This document shows positions 7,827 to 16,418 of a DNA stretch of 35,448 nucleotides, piece by piece. Position numbers and translations under genes: made by a program. Source of the DNA: Nitrospirota bacterium. Its GTDB lineage: Bacteria; Nitrospirota; Thermodesulfovibrionia; Thermodesulfovibrionales; UBA6898. How positions within the stretch are numbered: position 1 is the first letter of the stretch; each line of letters begins with the position of its first letter. The notes below the pieces were generated by a model. The model searched no databases, was not told the DNA's origin, and saw only the letters and a program-made list of their open reading frames with translations. The stretch is from contig SCQH01000104.1 of NCBI GenBank assembly GCA_004321925.1, positions 1 through 35,448 of the forward strand. The letters are read 5' to 3'.

Positions 7827-10081
7827 TCAATAAGGAACTGGAACTGACGCTTGAGGCCACGATACGCGACGCAAAGGTGCAGAATCACGAGTACCTCACC
7901 ATAGAGCATATTCTCTATGCCCTGCTGCATAATGACCGCGGCATCGAGATCATTACGAACTGCGGCGGGAGCATTAGCCGCATAAAGAAGTCCCTGGAGA
8001 AATACTTCAGGGAGGACCTGCCGAAGATCGGCGGGGACCCGGCCCTGTTCCCCCAGCCGACTCCCGGGTTCCAGAATGTGCTGCAGAGGGCCCTGTTCCA
8101 TACCCGGTCTGCATCAAAAGATGAAACGGACGCAGGGGACCTGCTTGCGGCCATCCTCCTTGAAACGGATTCCCGTGCCTCGTATGTCCTGGAGTCGGAG
8201 GGGATCAGCAGGCTCGATGTCCTGAACTACATCTCACACGGCATCTCAAAATCTGCCGAAAAGAAGGAAGGGGAAAATGGCTCAGGCCAGGACGATCTCC
8301 CGCAGGACGACAAGGGGAGGGCCGCTCAGCCTGACCCGCTTAAAAGCTTTACGGTCAATCTGACCGAGAAGGCGGCAAAGGGGCTTATCGACCCGCTTAT
8401 CGGCAGGGCCGCTGAATTGAAGAGGACCGTCCAGGTGCTCTGCCGCCGCAGAAAGAACAATGTTGTATTTGTCGGAGAACCGGGGGTCGGCAAGACCGCG
8501 ATCGTGGAAGGGCTGGCCCTGAAGATCCACAATGAAGAAGTACCCGATCTTCTGAAGAACACGCAGATATTCTCTCTCGATATGGGCGGGATTCTTGCCG
8601 GGACAAAATACCGGGGCGATTTCGAGGCTCGCCTGAAGGCAACGATAGACAGGATCGAAAAGATACCCGGGGCCATCCTCTTCATCGATGAGATCCATAC
8701 GATCGTCGGCGCCGGCTCCACGAGCGGCGGGTCCATGGATGCCTCAAATATCCTCAAGCCGGTCCTGAACTCCGGAAGGATCAGGTGTATCGGGGCGAGC
8801 ACCTATGAGGAGTACCGGAATTACTTTGAGAAGGACCGTGCGCTTTCGCGCCGTTTCCAGAAGATAGAGATACAGGAACCTTCGGTCAGCGAGACCATAG
8901 AGATCCTTACCGGGCTGAAGGATTACTATGAAGGCTTCCACGGGGTCCGCTATACTGAGCGGTCCATCAAGGCGGCTGCGGAGCTTTCTGCAAAGTACAT
9001 CAATGACAAGTTCCTGCCGGACAAGGCGATCGATGTCATCGACGAGGCCGGGGCCATCTCACGGCTTACGGAGAAACCAGGACAGAAAAGGGTCATCGGG
9101 ACAAAGGAGATCGAGGGCGTTGTGTCGGATATTGCACGGGTCCCGACCAGGACCGTCTCGACCACTGACATGGAAAAGCTGAAGAACCTTGAGGACGAAC
9201 TCAGGGGTGTGGTCTTTGGCCAGGACCAGGCGATCCATTCCCTCTGCTCTGCCATTAAGCGGTCGCGGTCGGGGCTTGGGGCTCCTGAAAGGCCGATAGG
9301 CTCTTTTCTTTTTGCCGGGCCTACCGGGGTGGGGAAGACCGAGGTCTCCCGCCAGCTTGCTGCAGCCCTCGGCGTCAAGTTCGTAAGGTTCGATATGAGC
9401 GAATATATGGAAAAGCATTCCGTGGCGCGTCTGATCGGCGCGCCTCCCGGATATGTCGGTTTTGACCAGGGCGGGCTTCTGACCGAGGCTGTCCGCAAGA
9501 ACCCCTTCTGTGTGCTCCTTCTGGATGAGATCGAAAAGGCGCACCCGGACATCTTCAGCATCCTGCTGCAGGTGATGGACTATGCGACCCTGACCGACAA
9601 TACCGGGAAAAAGGCGGACTTCAGGAACGTTATCCTGATCATGACCTCAAACGCAGGGGCCAGGGAGATGTCCGGCCAGACCATCGGCTTTGGTGAACGC
9701 TCAAAGGACTCCCTCTTCAAGGGTGAGGCGGCGGTCACCAGGACCTTCAACCCCGAGTTCCGCAACCGTCTCGATGCCATCATTACCTTCGGGCCGCTGG
9801 ACAATGAGGTCATGAAGAGCATCGTCCGGAAGTTCTTCACAGAGATCACCCGGCAGCTCACCCAGAAGAAGGTGACGATCGATATCTCTGACGAGGCCGT
9901 GGCCTCGCTTGCCAGGAAGGGCTACGACCCTGTCTATGGTGCACGCCCCCTGTCGAGGCTTATACAGTCGGTGATCAAGGACAGGCTTTCGGATGAACTC
10001 CTTTTCGGAAAGCTGATTAAAGGCGGCACGGTCGCGATCGGGCTTAAGGACGAAGAAATAACGTTCATCTTTTCGGAGTAG
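7823..10081 (+). CDS. clpA: ATP-dependent Clp protease ATP-binding subunit ClpA
   Basis: A 752-residue AAA+ unfoldase that hands substrates to the ClpP peptidase. The N-domain (1-145) has the double Clp-N repeat that docks ClpS. D1 has Walker A GEPGVGKT at 218-225 and Walker B ILFIDEIH; D2 has Walker A GPTGVGKT at 499-506 and Walker B VLLLDEIEKAH. The short linker between them lacks the long coiled-coil M-domain of ClpB. An IGF tripeptide at 621-623 (GQTIGFGE) corresponds to the IGL/IGF loop that contacts ClpP, so this is a protease partner and not a disaggregase. The gene sits between clpS (4-bp overlap) and aat (12 bp). clpP is not in the window. Confidence 0.97.
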   Translation: MINKELELTLEATIRDAKVQNHEYLTIEHILYALLHNDRGIEIITNCGGSISRIKKSLEKYFREDLPKIGGDPALFPQPTPGFQNVLQRALFHTRSASKDETDAGDLLAAILLETDSRASYVLESEGISRLDVLNYISHGISKSAEKKEGENGSGQDDLPQDDKGRAAQPDPLKSFTVNLTEKAAKGLIDPLIGRAAELKRTVQVLCRRRKNNVVFVGEPGVGKTAIVEGLALKIHNEEVPDLLKNTQIFSLDMGGILAGTKYRGDFEARLKATIDRIEKIPGAILFIDEIHTIVGAGSTSGGSMDASNILKPVLNSGRIRCIGASTYEEYRNYFEKDRALSRRFQKIEIQEPSVSETIEILTGLKDYYEGFHGVRYTERSIKAAAELSAKYINDKFLPDKAIDVIDEAGAISRLTEKPGQKRVIGTKEIEGVVSDIARVPTRTVSTTDMEKLKNLEDELRGVVFGQDQAIHSLCSAIKRSRSGLGAPERPIGSFLFAGPTGVGKTEVSRQLAAALGVKFVRFDMSEYMEKHSVARLIGAPPGYVGFDQGGLLTEAVRKNPFCVLLLDEIEKAHPDIFSILLQVMDYATLTDNTGKKADFRNVILIMTSNAGAREMSGQTIGFGERSKDSLFKGEAAVTRTFNPEFRNRLDAIITFGPLDNEVMKSIVRKFFTEITRQLTQKKVTIDISDEAVASLARKGYDPVYGARPLSRLIQSVIKDRLSDELLFGKLIKGGTVAIGLKDEEITFIFSE

Positions 10082-10093
10082 ACGACCGCCGCC

Positions 10094-10753
10094 ATGACGG
10101 TCTTTCAGCTTACTGACGAGCTTATCTTTCCGCCGGCGGATCGCGCCGACCCCGACGGGCTGCTTGCTGTCGGCGGGGACCTCAGCAGCGACAGAATTCT
10201 GCTTGCCTATTCACAGGGAATTTTCCCCTGGTACTCGGACGACTCACCCATACTCTGGTGGTCCCCTGACCCGCGTCTTGTCCTGTTCCCTGATGAACTG
10301 AGGGTCTCACGGAGCCTGAAGCAGGTCATAAAAAAGGGCGACTACCGGGTCACGTTCAATACGGCATTTAAAGACGTGATCAGAAACTGTGCCTCGGTCT
10401 CAAGAAAAGAGGGGGACGGCACCTGGATCACCGATGAGATGACTGATGCCTATTGTCTGCTTCACGACCGGGGCTTTGCGCAGTCGGCTGAAGCGTGGTA
10501 TGGCGATGAGCTGGCCGGCGGGCTCTATGGTATAGGCCTCGGCAATGTCTTTTTTGGTGAATCGATGTTTGCAAAAAGGTCCAACGCCTCGAAGGTCGCT
10601 TTTGTCGCCCTGGTAACGGCCTTACAGGCGCAAGGCTGCAGAGTGATCGACTGCCAGGTCAGGACCGGACACCTGATGAGCCTCGGCGCCAGAGAGATCC
10701 CGCGGGCCGATTTTGTCAGAATGCTTGAGGAAACCTTCGGGATGCCGGCTTAA
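10094..10753 (+). CDS. aat: Leucyl/phenylalanyl-tRNA-protein transferase
   Basis: A 219-residue cytoplasmic enzyme that moves Leu or Phe from aminoacyl-tRNA to the N-terminal Lys or Arg of a protein, creating an N-degron for ClpS. All family blocks are present: GLLAVGGDLSSDR, AYSQGIFPWYSD, WWSPDPRLVL, TWITDEM, GGLYGIGLGNVFFGESMF, ASKVAF, DCQVRTGHLMSLGAREIPR. The length is typical. It starts 12 bp after clpA and is the last gene of the clpS-clpA-aat operon. Its TAA at 10751-10753 overlaps the stop of the convergent ubiD gene within the palindrome TTAA, so there is no space for a terminator between them. Confidence 0.97.
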   Translation: MTVFQLTDELIFPPADRADPDGLLAVGGDLSSDRILLAYSQGIFPWYSDDSPILWWSPDPRLVLFPDELRVSRSLKQVIKKGDYRVTFNTAFKDVIRNCASVSRKEGDGTWITDEMTDAYCLLHDRGFAQSAEAWYGDELAGGLYGIGLGNVFFGESMFAKRSNASKVAFVALVTALQAQGCRVIDCQVRTGHLMSLGAREIPRADFVRMLEETFGMPA

Positions 10754-12213
10754 AACCCGTATTCCTTCCAGCGGGAATCGACAAGCTTCTTTATCTCTTC
10801 GGACATGAATATCTCATCCGGCCACTCGCGCATCATGCCTTCTTCGCGGGTCTTGCGGGTTGCATCGATGCCCATCTTCGAACCGTAGCGCGGCCAGTTT
10901 GCCGCATGGTCGAGAGCATCGAGCGGACCGTCGGCAAAGACCGTGTCGCGCTTCCAGTCGACGTTGTTCAGCACACGCCAGGCAGTGTAGGAGAGGTTCT
11001 GGACGTCCACGTCGTCATCCACCACGATGAGCAGCTTGGCAAACATCATCTGGCCTTTGCCCCAGAGCCCGCTGATGATCTTTTTGGCGTGGCCTGGATA
11101 GCTTTTCTTTATCGAGATGATCGCAAAGTTATGGAAGACCCCTTCCATCGGAAGGTTCAGATCGGTTATCTCAGGAAAGTCGAGCCGGACCAGCGGAAGG
11201 AAGATCCTTTCGGTCGCCTTGCCCATGTAGCAGTCCTCCATCGGGGGCTTGCCGACGATGGTTGCCGGGTAGACCATGTCCCTGCGGTGCGTGATGCAGG
11301 TGACATGAAAGACCGGGTACGGATCGGCAGGGGAATAAAATCCGGTATGGTCACCGAAGGGCCCCTCGATGCGCGTCTCGCCCGGATCAAGGTACCCCTC
11401 GATCACCATCTCGCTGTTTGCCGGCACCTCGATGTCCGAGGTGATGCACTTGACCATCTCGACCGGGGACCTTCTCAGAAAACCGGCAAAGAGCATCTCG
11501 TCGATCGCCTCAGGAAGCGGGGCGCTTGAGGCGTAGATGACCGCAGGGTCTGACCCGACGGCTATCGCAGCCGGCATGCGCATGCCGAGCTTGAGGTATT
11601 TATCATAATGGCGGGCCCCGTCCTTATGGATATGCCAGTGCATACCGGTGGTCTTCTTATCGTAAATATGGATGCGGTACATGCCGCAGTTCGGCCTCCC
11701 GGTCTCAGGGTCTTTGGTAAAGACCATCGGAAAAGTTATGAATCTGCCTTCATCGCCGGGCTGCCCGTCTCCGGGCCAGCATTTGAGTACCGGGAACCTC
11801 CCGAGGTCAGGGTTCTCCTTTTCGACAACCTCCTGGCAGGCGGCATTCTTCACTCTCTTGGGCAGGTACTTCGAGAACTCGAAGAGTTTTGGGAGCAGTG
11901 CCAGCTTTTCAAGGATATTTTTCGGGGGGGCCTGGTTCAGCAGCTCCTCGATCCGTGCGGCGATATCGTCGAGCTTGTTCACCTCCAGCGACAGCGCCAT
12001 ACGCGAGAACGAACCGAAGATGTTGGTGACGACCGGGAAGTCCGAGCCCTTCACCTTTTCGAAATAGAGCGCCTTGCCGCCGCCGGGCGATTTGGACATG
12101 CGGTCGGTGATCTCAGTGATCTCAAGTATCGGATCGACCTCGGTTTTTATGCGCAGGAGCTCGCCGTTATCCTCAAGTTTCCTTATGAATTCCCTTAAAT
12201 CCCTGTAAGCCAT
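10750..12213 (-). CDS. ubiD: UbiD family prenylated-FMN decarboxylase
   Basis: A 487-residue decarboxylase of the UbiD family, which uses prenylated FMN to remove a carboxyl group from aromatic or unsaturated acids; classic members act on 4-hydroxy-3-polyprenylbenzoate in ubiquinone synthesis, and close homologues serve menaquinone pathways. Visible blocks include RPNCGMYRIHIYD (with an Asn near residue 175 and Arg near 180), MHWHIHKDGARHY, PANSEMVIEGYLDP and RIEGPFGDHTGFY (Glu near 283), all around the cofactor and metal site. The UbiX flavin prenyltransferase is not nearby, so the substrate cannot be assigned from context. An anaerobe would more likely use it for menaquinone or aromatic-acid metabolism than for ubiquinone. 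It appears to be monocistronic, with an AT-rich upstream gap shared with the divergent NifU-like gene. Confidence 0.92.
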   Translation of the reverse strand: MAYRDLREFIRKLEDNGELLRIKTEVDPILEITEITDRMSKSPGGGKALYFEKVKGSDFPVVTNIFGSFSRMALSLEVNKLDDIAARIEELLNQAPPKNILEKLALLPKLFEFSKYLPKRVKNAACQEVVEKENPDLGRFPVLKCWPGDGQPGDEGRFITFPMVFTKDPETGRPNCGMYRIHIYDKKTTGMHWHIHKDGARHYDKYLKLGMRMPAAIAVGSDPAVIYASSAPLPEAIDEMLFAGFLRRSPVEMVKCITSDIEVPANSEMVIEGYLDPGETRIEGPFGDHTGFYSPADPYPVFHVTCITHRRDMVYPATIVGKPPMEDCYMGKATERIFLPLVRLDFPEITDLNLPMEGVFHNFAIISIKKSYPGHAKKIISGLWGKGQMMFAKLLIVVDDDVDVQNLSYTAWRVLNNVDWKRDTVFADGPLDALDHAANWPRYGSKMGIDATRKTREEGMMREWPDEIFMSEEIKKLVDSRWKEYGF

Positions 12214-12343
12214 GGAACCCCCTTTATGCTCTTTGTGAACTGATACTATGATAGCACAGAAAATATCTTCAGGGTGTGATCGGATCGGATGCGAATAAAT
12301 CGATTATTATTAATGGGTAAGATCTGCTGAGATAATAAAATGC

Positions 12344-12372
12344 TTGAATAATACTGCTCTTTTATATATATT
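12344..12372 (+). promoter_or_regulatory. Sigma-70-type promoter of the NifU-like gene
   Basis: TTGAAT (12344-12349) and TATATT (12367-12372) are 17 bp apart within the AT-rich gap at 12214-12398. A start near 12380 would give a leader of about 20 nt carrying the GGAGG that precedes the ATG at 12399. I saw nothing else firm in this 185-bp gap. Confidence 0.5.
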
Positions 12373-12398
12373 AATATTAATTAATAGCAGGAGGTTGT

Positions 12399-12620
12399 AT
12401 GCTCAGGGAAAAGGTTGAAGAGGCTCTGAACAAGGTGAGGGTTGGCCTGAAGTCAGAGGGCGGAGATATAGAACTTGTGGATGTGAAGGACGATATCGTC
12501 TATGTGAAGCTCAAAGGCGCCTGCGGGACCTGCCCGATGTCGACGCTCACCATGAAAAGCTGGGTAGAATCGACCATAAAAAAAGAGATCCCGGAGATCA
12601 AGGCCGTTCAGGCCGTTTAG
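12399..12620 (+). CDS. NifU C-terminal-domain (Nfu-type) Fe-S protein
   Basis: A 73-residue protein consisting only of the NifU C-terminal domain. The fold marker GACGTCPMS contains the CXXC pair (Cys42, Cys45) that holds a bridging [4Fe-4S] cluster between two subunits; GGDIELVDV near residues 21-29 is the other conserved stretch. Such stand-alone Nfu proteins carry or deliver Fe-S clusters in the cytoplasm. A strong GGAGG precedes the ATG by 6 nt. It is followed after 38 bp by the amidase gene. The name nifU would be misleading because the scaffold and ferredoxin-like domains of true NifU are absent. Confidence 0.93.
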   Translation: MLREKVEEALNKVRVGLKSEGGDIELVDVKDDIVYVKLKGACGTCPMSTLTMKSWVESTIKKEIPEIKAVQAV

Positions 12621-12658
12621 CTACAACAGCTCACAGAACAAGGAGATAGTTCAGGACA

Positions 12659-13840
12659 TTGAATTCGTGTTTGACGCCAAAGAGATTTTCACTTCTTCTG
12701 CTCTGCCTCATAGCGGCAGCCTTCCTTTGTTCTTCAGCAGAGGCGGCAGGCGCTGACGTAACCGATATCCGCTACTGGTCCTATCCCGATTATACCCGCG
12801 TCGTTGTGACACTTTCCGATATCCCCGAGTATACCCAGAAGCGGCTCTCCAATCCTGACCGGCTCTATTTTGATATACAGAACAGTCATATCAAAAAAGA
12901 GGTCAAGACAACGCTCCCCGTCGGAAACGGCATGTTAAAGGCGGTGCGGGCAGGGCAGTTCAGCGATAATACGGTCAGGGTCGTCCTGGACCTCGAAAAG
13001 ATCAGGGACTTCAAGATCATCACCCTGGAAGATCCGGTCAGGATAATCATCGATATCTTCGGCGAGCAGGCTGCTCCGGCAGCACCGACCGGTGCGGCCG
13101 TCAAAAAGAGGATCGTCATCGACCCCGGCCACGGAGGGCATGACCCCGGGGCTGTCGGCCCGAACAAACTGTACGAAAAAGATGTTGTCCTTGATATTGC
13201 CCTGAAACTCAGGAAGATACTTTCCGAAGACCCGAATATCGAGGTATTCATGACCCGTGACAAGGATGTCTTCATACCGCTTGAGCAGAGGACAGCGATA
13301 GCCAACAGCAGGAAGGCCGATCTCTTTGTCTCCGTGCATGCCAACGCCAGCCCCCGCAAGGATGCAAAGGGCATAGAGACCTATTTTCTGAACTGGACGA
13401 CCGATGAAGAGGCGATGAAGGTGGCTGCCCGGGAAAACCATATCTCCCTGAAGAAGATGAAAAAGATGAGTCAGGGAAATGATGTCCTTGCCGAGATCAA
13501 GGGCAGTCTGCTGAGGGATTTCAAGCGCGACGAGTCCCTGAAGCTCGCAAATTATATCCAGCTCTCGATGGTCAATAAGCTGCATAAGGAATACAGCCAT
13601 ATCGTCGATCTCGGGGTAAAGCAGGCACTGTTCTATGTGCTCCTCGGGGCCGAGATGTCGTCCGTGCTCGTCGAGGTCTCATTTATCAGCAACCCGCTGG
13701 AGGAGAAGCTTCTGTCAAAAGATACCTACCGTGGGGAGGTGGCCAGGTCCATCGCCTCGGGCATCAACGGCTATGTCACCGCAGCACAGCCGGCAAAGAC
13801 CGTTGCCGGAGCAAGGAAGGCCCTTGCTTCCAGAAATTAA
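12659..13840 (+). CDS. amiC: N-acetylmuramoyl-L-alanine amidase with AMIN domain
   Basis: A 393-residue exported zinc amidase that cleaves the bond between N-acetylmuramic acid and L-alanine in peptidoglycan, usually during cell separation. A signal peptide (hydrophobic core about residues 10-27) is followed by an AMIN targeting domain (about 33-135, with DIRYWSYPDYTRVVV) and an Amidase_3 domain (about 151-375). Zinc ligands are His158 in DPGHGG, Glu173 in LYEKD and His227 in SVHANAS; the catalytic Glu339 lies in VLVEVSFISN. The start is TTG at 12659, with AGGAG 13 nt upstream; TTG at 12671 is an alternative that keeps the signal peptide. The symbol is by family resemblance. The 3' end overlaps the next gene by 17 bp. 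Confidence 0.92.
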   Translation: MNSCLTPKRFSLLLLCLIAAAFLCSSAEAAGADVTDIRYWSYPDYTRVVVTLSDIPEYTQKRLSNPDRLYFDIQNSHIKKEVKTTLPVGNGMLKAVRAGQFSDNTVRVVLDLEKIRDFKIITLEDPVRIIIDIFGEQAAPAAPTGAAVKKRIVIDPGHGGHDPGAVGPNKLYEKDVVLDIALKLRKILSEDPNIEVFMTRDKDVFIPLEQRTAIANSRKADLFVSVHANASPRKDAKGIETYFLNWTTDEEAMKVAARENHISLKKMKKMSQGNDVLAEIKGSLLRDFKRDESLKLANYIQLSMVNKLHKEYSHIVDLGVKQALFYVLLGAEMSSVLVEVSFISNPLEEKLLSKDTYRGEVARSIASGINGYVTAAQPAKTVAGARKALASRN

Positions 13841-14441
13841 GATCGTCCTGTACGTCGTCTTTGTCGTCTCCCTTTATCTGATCACGGCCCTTTCGGTCTA
13901 TCTCTGGCTCCTTATTCCGCTGCTTCTGCTCCTGCTGAGGGTCCCGTGGCGGACCCTGCGCGCCGGATGGCTCCCCATCAGCCTCTTTCTGGCCTTCACG
14001 TTCCTGAGCCATAAACTGAATCAGCACGGCCGGGTCCTTTTTTCGGCCGGGCCGGTCATGCTGACCGACGAAGGACTCCATACCGGTCTTTTTAAGGTAT
14101 TGAGGATCTTCCTGCTGATAGCCGGCATCAAGATACTTATGGCAGGCGAAAAGACTGAGGCCCTGATACAGGCAATGGGCAGGCTGTTCGGGCCGCTTGA
14201 GCGGCTCAATATCCCGGTCAAGGATTTCATCCATACGATGGGGCTCACCCTGCAGTGCTTCCCGCTCCTCAATGCCATGGCCGCGGACATATACCGCACT
14301 GAGGTCAGGCAGGCCGAGGTCAGGGGCTTCATGGCCAGGATAAAGACAGTTTCGTCCTTTCTCATCCCGTTGTTCACAAAAAGCCTGCAGACGCCGGAGA
14401 TGTTCTTTGAAGATGGTCAGGGTCATGGGAAACAGGGTTGA
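13824..14441 (+). CDS. EcfT/CbiQ-like transmembrane protein
   Basis: A membrane protein of about 205 residues that resembles the T component of energy-coupling-factor vitamin or metal transporters. Hydrophobic segments fill about residues 5-60 and 85-105; the C-terminal cytoplasmic part holds EVRQAEVRGF, similar to the Ala-Arg-Gly coupling motif that contacts the ATPases. I place the start at TTG 13824, inside the end of the amidase gene, because AAGGA lies 6 nt upstream and the protein then begins MLPEIKIVLYVV, right at the first membrane segment. A longer frame extending back into the amidase gene has no support. The 3' end overlaps the next gene by 35 bp. No EcfA ATPase or S component is nearby, so its partner is unknown and the assignment is moderate. 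Confidence 0.7.
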   Translation: MLPEIKIVLYVVFVVSLYLITALSVYLWLLIPLLLLLLRVPWRTLRAGWLPISLFLAFTFLSHKLNQHGRVLFSAGPVMLTDEGLHTGLFKVLRIFLLIAGIKILMAGEKTEALIQAMGRLFGPLERLNIPVKDFIHTMGLTLQCFPLLNAMAADIYRTEVRQAEVRGFMARIKTVSSFLIPLFTKSLQTPEMFFEDGQGHGKQG

Positions 14442-16017
14442 TATCCTCATCAGGGACGGGCTCGTCCATGACGGGAGCCTGACAGGACCGGTCATCGCCA
14501 ATATAGCGCTCGTCGGGGATAAGATCGCGTATGTCGGCACCGATGCGCCGGCAGCCGCATCCGTGATCCGTGCCGAAGGCCGTGCCGTCTCACCCGGCTT
14601 TATCGATGCGCATGCTCATTCCGACTTCACGATCCTGGCCGATCCCCGTGCCGAAGGCAAGATAACCCAGGGGGTGACCACAGAGATCAACGGCAACTGC
14701 GGCATGTCCGCTGCCCCGCTGTTCGGCAGGGCGGTAGAGCGGCGAGAGGAGGATCTCAGGGAACTCGGCATAACGGAGCGCTGGAACACCCTCGCGCAAT
14801 ATTTCAGTCTGGTCGAAAAGAGGTCTTCAGCGGTCAATATTGCCTCTCTGGCCGGGCATGGGAATATCCGGGGATCGGTTATCGGCTATGACGACCGGAA
14901 GGCCTCCGGCATCCTGCTGACCGTGATGAAGACCATGCTCTCCGAAACGCTGGAGCAGGGGGCCATAGGTTTTTCGACAGGCCTGATCTATCCGCCCGGC
15001 ATCTATTCCGATACCGAAGAGCTCATTGCCCTGGCAAGATGCCTCCAGCCCCGCGACCTGATCTATACGAGCCACATGCGAAGCGAAGGTAACATGCTTG
15101 AACAGGCGGTCAATGAGGTCGTCCGCATCGGCAGGGAGGCCGAGGTCAGGGTCCATATTTCCCATATCAAGACAGCGGGAGAACAGAACTGGCACAAGGC
15201 CGACCGCGTGATAGGGCTGCTGCATGAGGTCCGCAGGGAGGGTCTCAGACTGACCTGCGACAGGTATCCGTATATCGCCTCCAGCACTGACCTCGATGCC
15301 ATCCTCCCGAGCTGGGTCTTTGCAGGCGGTAATGACGAGGAGCTCAAACGGCTGCAGGATGCTTCGACGAGAAGACGCATCGAGGAGGAGATGAAGCTCC
15401 AGATCAGCAGGACCGGATACTGGCAGAAGGTCATTGTTTCAAGCGTAGCGTCGGAGCAAAACCGCTGGATGGAGGGGATGAACATCGAAGATATAGGCCT
15501 GAAGCTCAATATGGACAGCCTTTCAGCCTTCTTCAGGATCATCATTGAAGAGAAGCTCAGGGCAGGGGCGATCTATCTTTCGATGAGTGCCGATAACCTC
15601 AGGAAGTTCCTGTCCCTGCCTTTCTGCATGATAGGCTCCGACAGCTCAGCCCGGAGCTTCGACGGCCCGACAGCAACCGGCAAGCCGCATCCGCGGACCT
15701 TCGGCACGTTTCCCCGCTTATTGGGTAAATACGTCCGCGACGAAGGGCTGCTCACCCTCACCGGGGCTGTCCATAAGGCCACGATGCAGACTGCAGACCT
15801 CTTCGGGCTCAAGGGCAGGGGACAGATACGTGAAGGCTATTACGCCGACCTGGTGATCTTCGATCCTGAGAAGATAGCTGACAAGGCCACCTTTGAAAGC
15901 CCGTTCCAGCAGGCCGAAGGCATAGAGCACGTTTTTGTAAACGGCGTAGCCGCCCTCTCAGAAGGCCGCCTGACTGGCAGGCTGGCGGGAAAGGTCCTGC
16001 GCCACGGGGGCGTCTGA
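14407..16017 (+). CDS. D-aminoacylase (N-acyl-D-amino-acid deacylase family)
   Basis: A 536-residue cytoplasmic amidohydrolase predicted to cleave N-acyl-D-amino acids to a free D-amino acid and a carboxylic acid. The metal site is visible: H-A-H at 69-71 in SPGFIDAHAHSDFTI, Cys98 in NGNCGMSA, His in YTSHMRSEG, His in VHISHIKTAGEQNW and Asp in IGSDSSA. The signatures GAIGFSTGLIYPPG and KPHPRTFGTFPRLLGKYV are typical of this family. I use the TTG at 14407, which has GGAGA 6 nt upstream; ATG codons at 14413 and 14425 are alternatives. Following a peptidoglycan amidase, it may help recycle D-amino acids from the cell wall, but that link is inference. The exact N-acyl substrate cannot be told. 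Confidence 0.9.
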   Translation: MKMVRVMGNRVDILIRDGLVHDGSLTGPVIANIALVGDKIAYVGTDAPAAASVIRAEGRAVSPGFIDAHAHSDFTILADPRAEGKITQGVTTEINGNCGMSAAPLFGRAVERREEDLRELGITERWNTLAQYFSLVEKRSSAVNIASLAGHGNIRGSVIGYDDRKASGILLTVMKTMLSETLEQGAIGFSTGLIYPPGIYSDTEELIALARCLQPRDLIYTSHMRSEGNMLEQAVNEVVRIGREAEVRVHISHIKTAGEQNWHKADRVIGLLHEVRREGLRLTCDRYPYIASSTDLDAILPSWVFAGGNDEELKRLQDASTRRRIEEEMKLQISRTGYWQKVIVSSVASEQNRWMEGMNIEDIGLKLNMDSLSAFFRIIIEEKLRAGAIYLSMSADNLRKFLSLPFCMIGSDSSARSFDGPTATGKPHPRTFGTFPRLLGKYVRDEGLLTLTGAVHKATMQTADLFGLKGRGQIREGYYADLVIFDPEKIADKATFESPFQQAEGIEHVFVNGVAALSEGRLTGRLAGKVLRHGGV

Positions 16018-16152
16018 GGCTGCCCAAGCAGTAGTCGCGCTGATTGCTCTTGTAATCAAAGGCTGCTGATTTTCGCGTTCATAAGGAAGTCCTCAGTGCC
16101 CCGGATTCTTTTCTTCTACTGCTCTGTCGTATACTCTCTGTGGGTTCATCTA

Positions 16153-16188
16153 TGACACTTCATTCGCTTACCTAAACTTTGAGTGTCA
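16153..16188. repeat. Inverted repeat upstream of hicAB, possible operator
   Basis: TGACACT (16153-16159) and AGTGTCA (16182-16188) are perfect 7-bp inverted arms around a 22-bp centre. They lie just before, and partly over, the presumed hicA start. HicB proteins with a ribbon-helix-helix domain bind palindromes at their own promoter, so this could be the operator. The rest of 16018-16178 holds no gene I can support. Confidence 0.4.
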
Positions 16189-16418
16189 CCCTATTTTCTC
16201 AAATCCTTGGTATCATAAACTGGTTGCGCAGGGTCTGTGACCATCACTTCGGACAGGCGAGGGTGGCAAGCGGCAGTCATAGGGTCTATAAAACGCCGTG
16301 GCCCGGCGATCCGCGGGTGAACATTCAAAACAATAGGGGCCGTGCCAAGGCTTATCAGGTCAGGCAGGTGCTAAAGGCAATAGAAAGGAAGGAATTGGAA
16401 CATGAAAAATGCGGATGA
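16179..16418 (+). CDS. hicA: HicA-like toxin with degenerate N-terminus
   Basis: This frame of 79 residues contains a clear HicA-type core: CDHHFGQARVASGSHRVYK, with the His of the GSH motif that is catalytic in HicA mRNA interferases, then TPWPGDPRVNIQN and AKAYQVRQVLKAIER. HicA degrades mRNA and is neutralised by HicB. The first 18 residues read MSVTLFSQILGIINWLRR and do not resemble the N-terminal helix expected in this subfamily (a segment like NNPxxVRFxEL), and the only in-frame start is a TTG without a good ribosome binding site. The toxin may therefore be truncated or inactive. The gene overlaps hicB by 17 bp, which is normal for the pair. The start given here is uncertain. Confidence 0.65.
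   Translation: MSVTLFSQILGIINWLRRVCDHHFGQARVASGSHRVYKTPWPGDPRVNIQNNRGRAKAYQVRQVLKAIERKELEHEKCG

Noticed and set aside
13635-13823. Long upstream extension of the EcfT-like gene into the amidase
   Set aside because: The extension is a frame-shifted reading of the amidase C-terminus, Ser/Arg/Pro-rich, with no membrane character; the TTG at 13824 has its own ribosome binding site.
16030-16095. tRNA-like segment (TGATT...TTGTAATCA) after the D-aminoacylase
   Set aside because: The piece resembles a threonine-type anticodon arm, but the loop is 8 nt and not 7, no acceptor stem pairs around it and no GGTTCGAAT-type T arm is present. I cannot support a tRNA or an attachment site.
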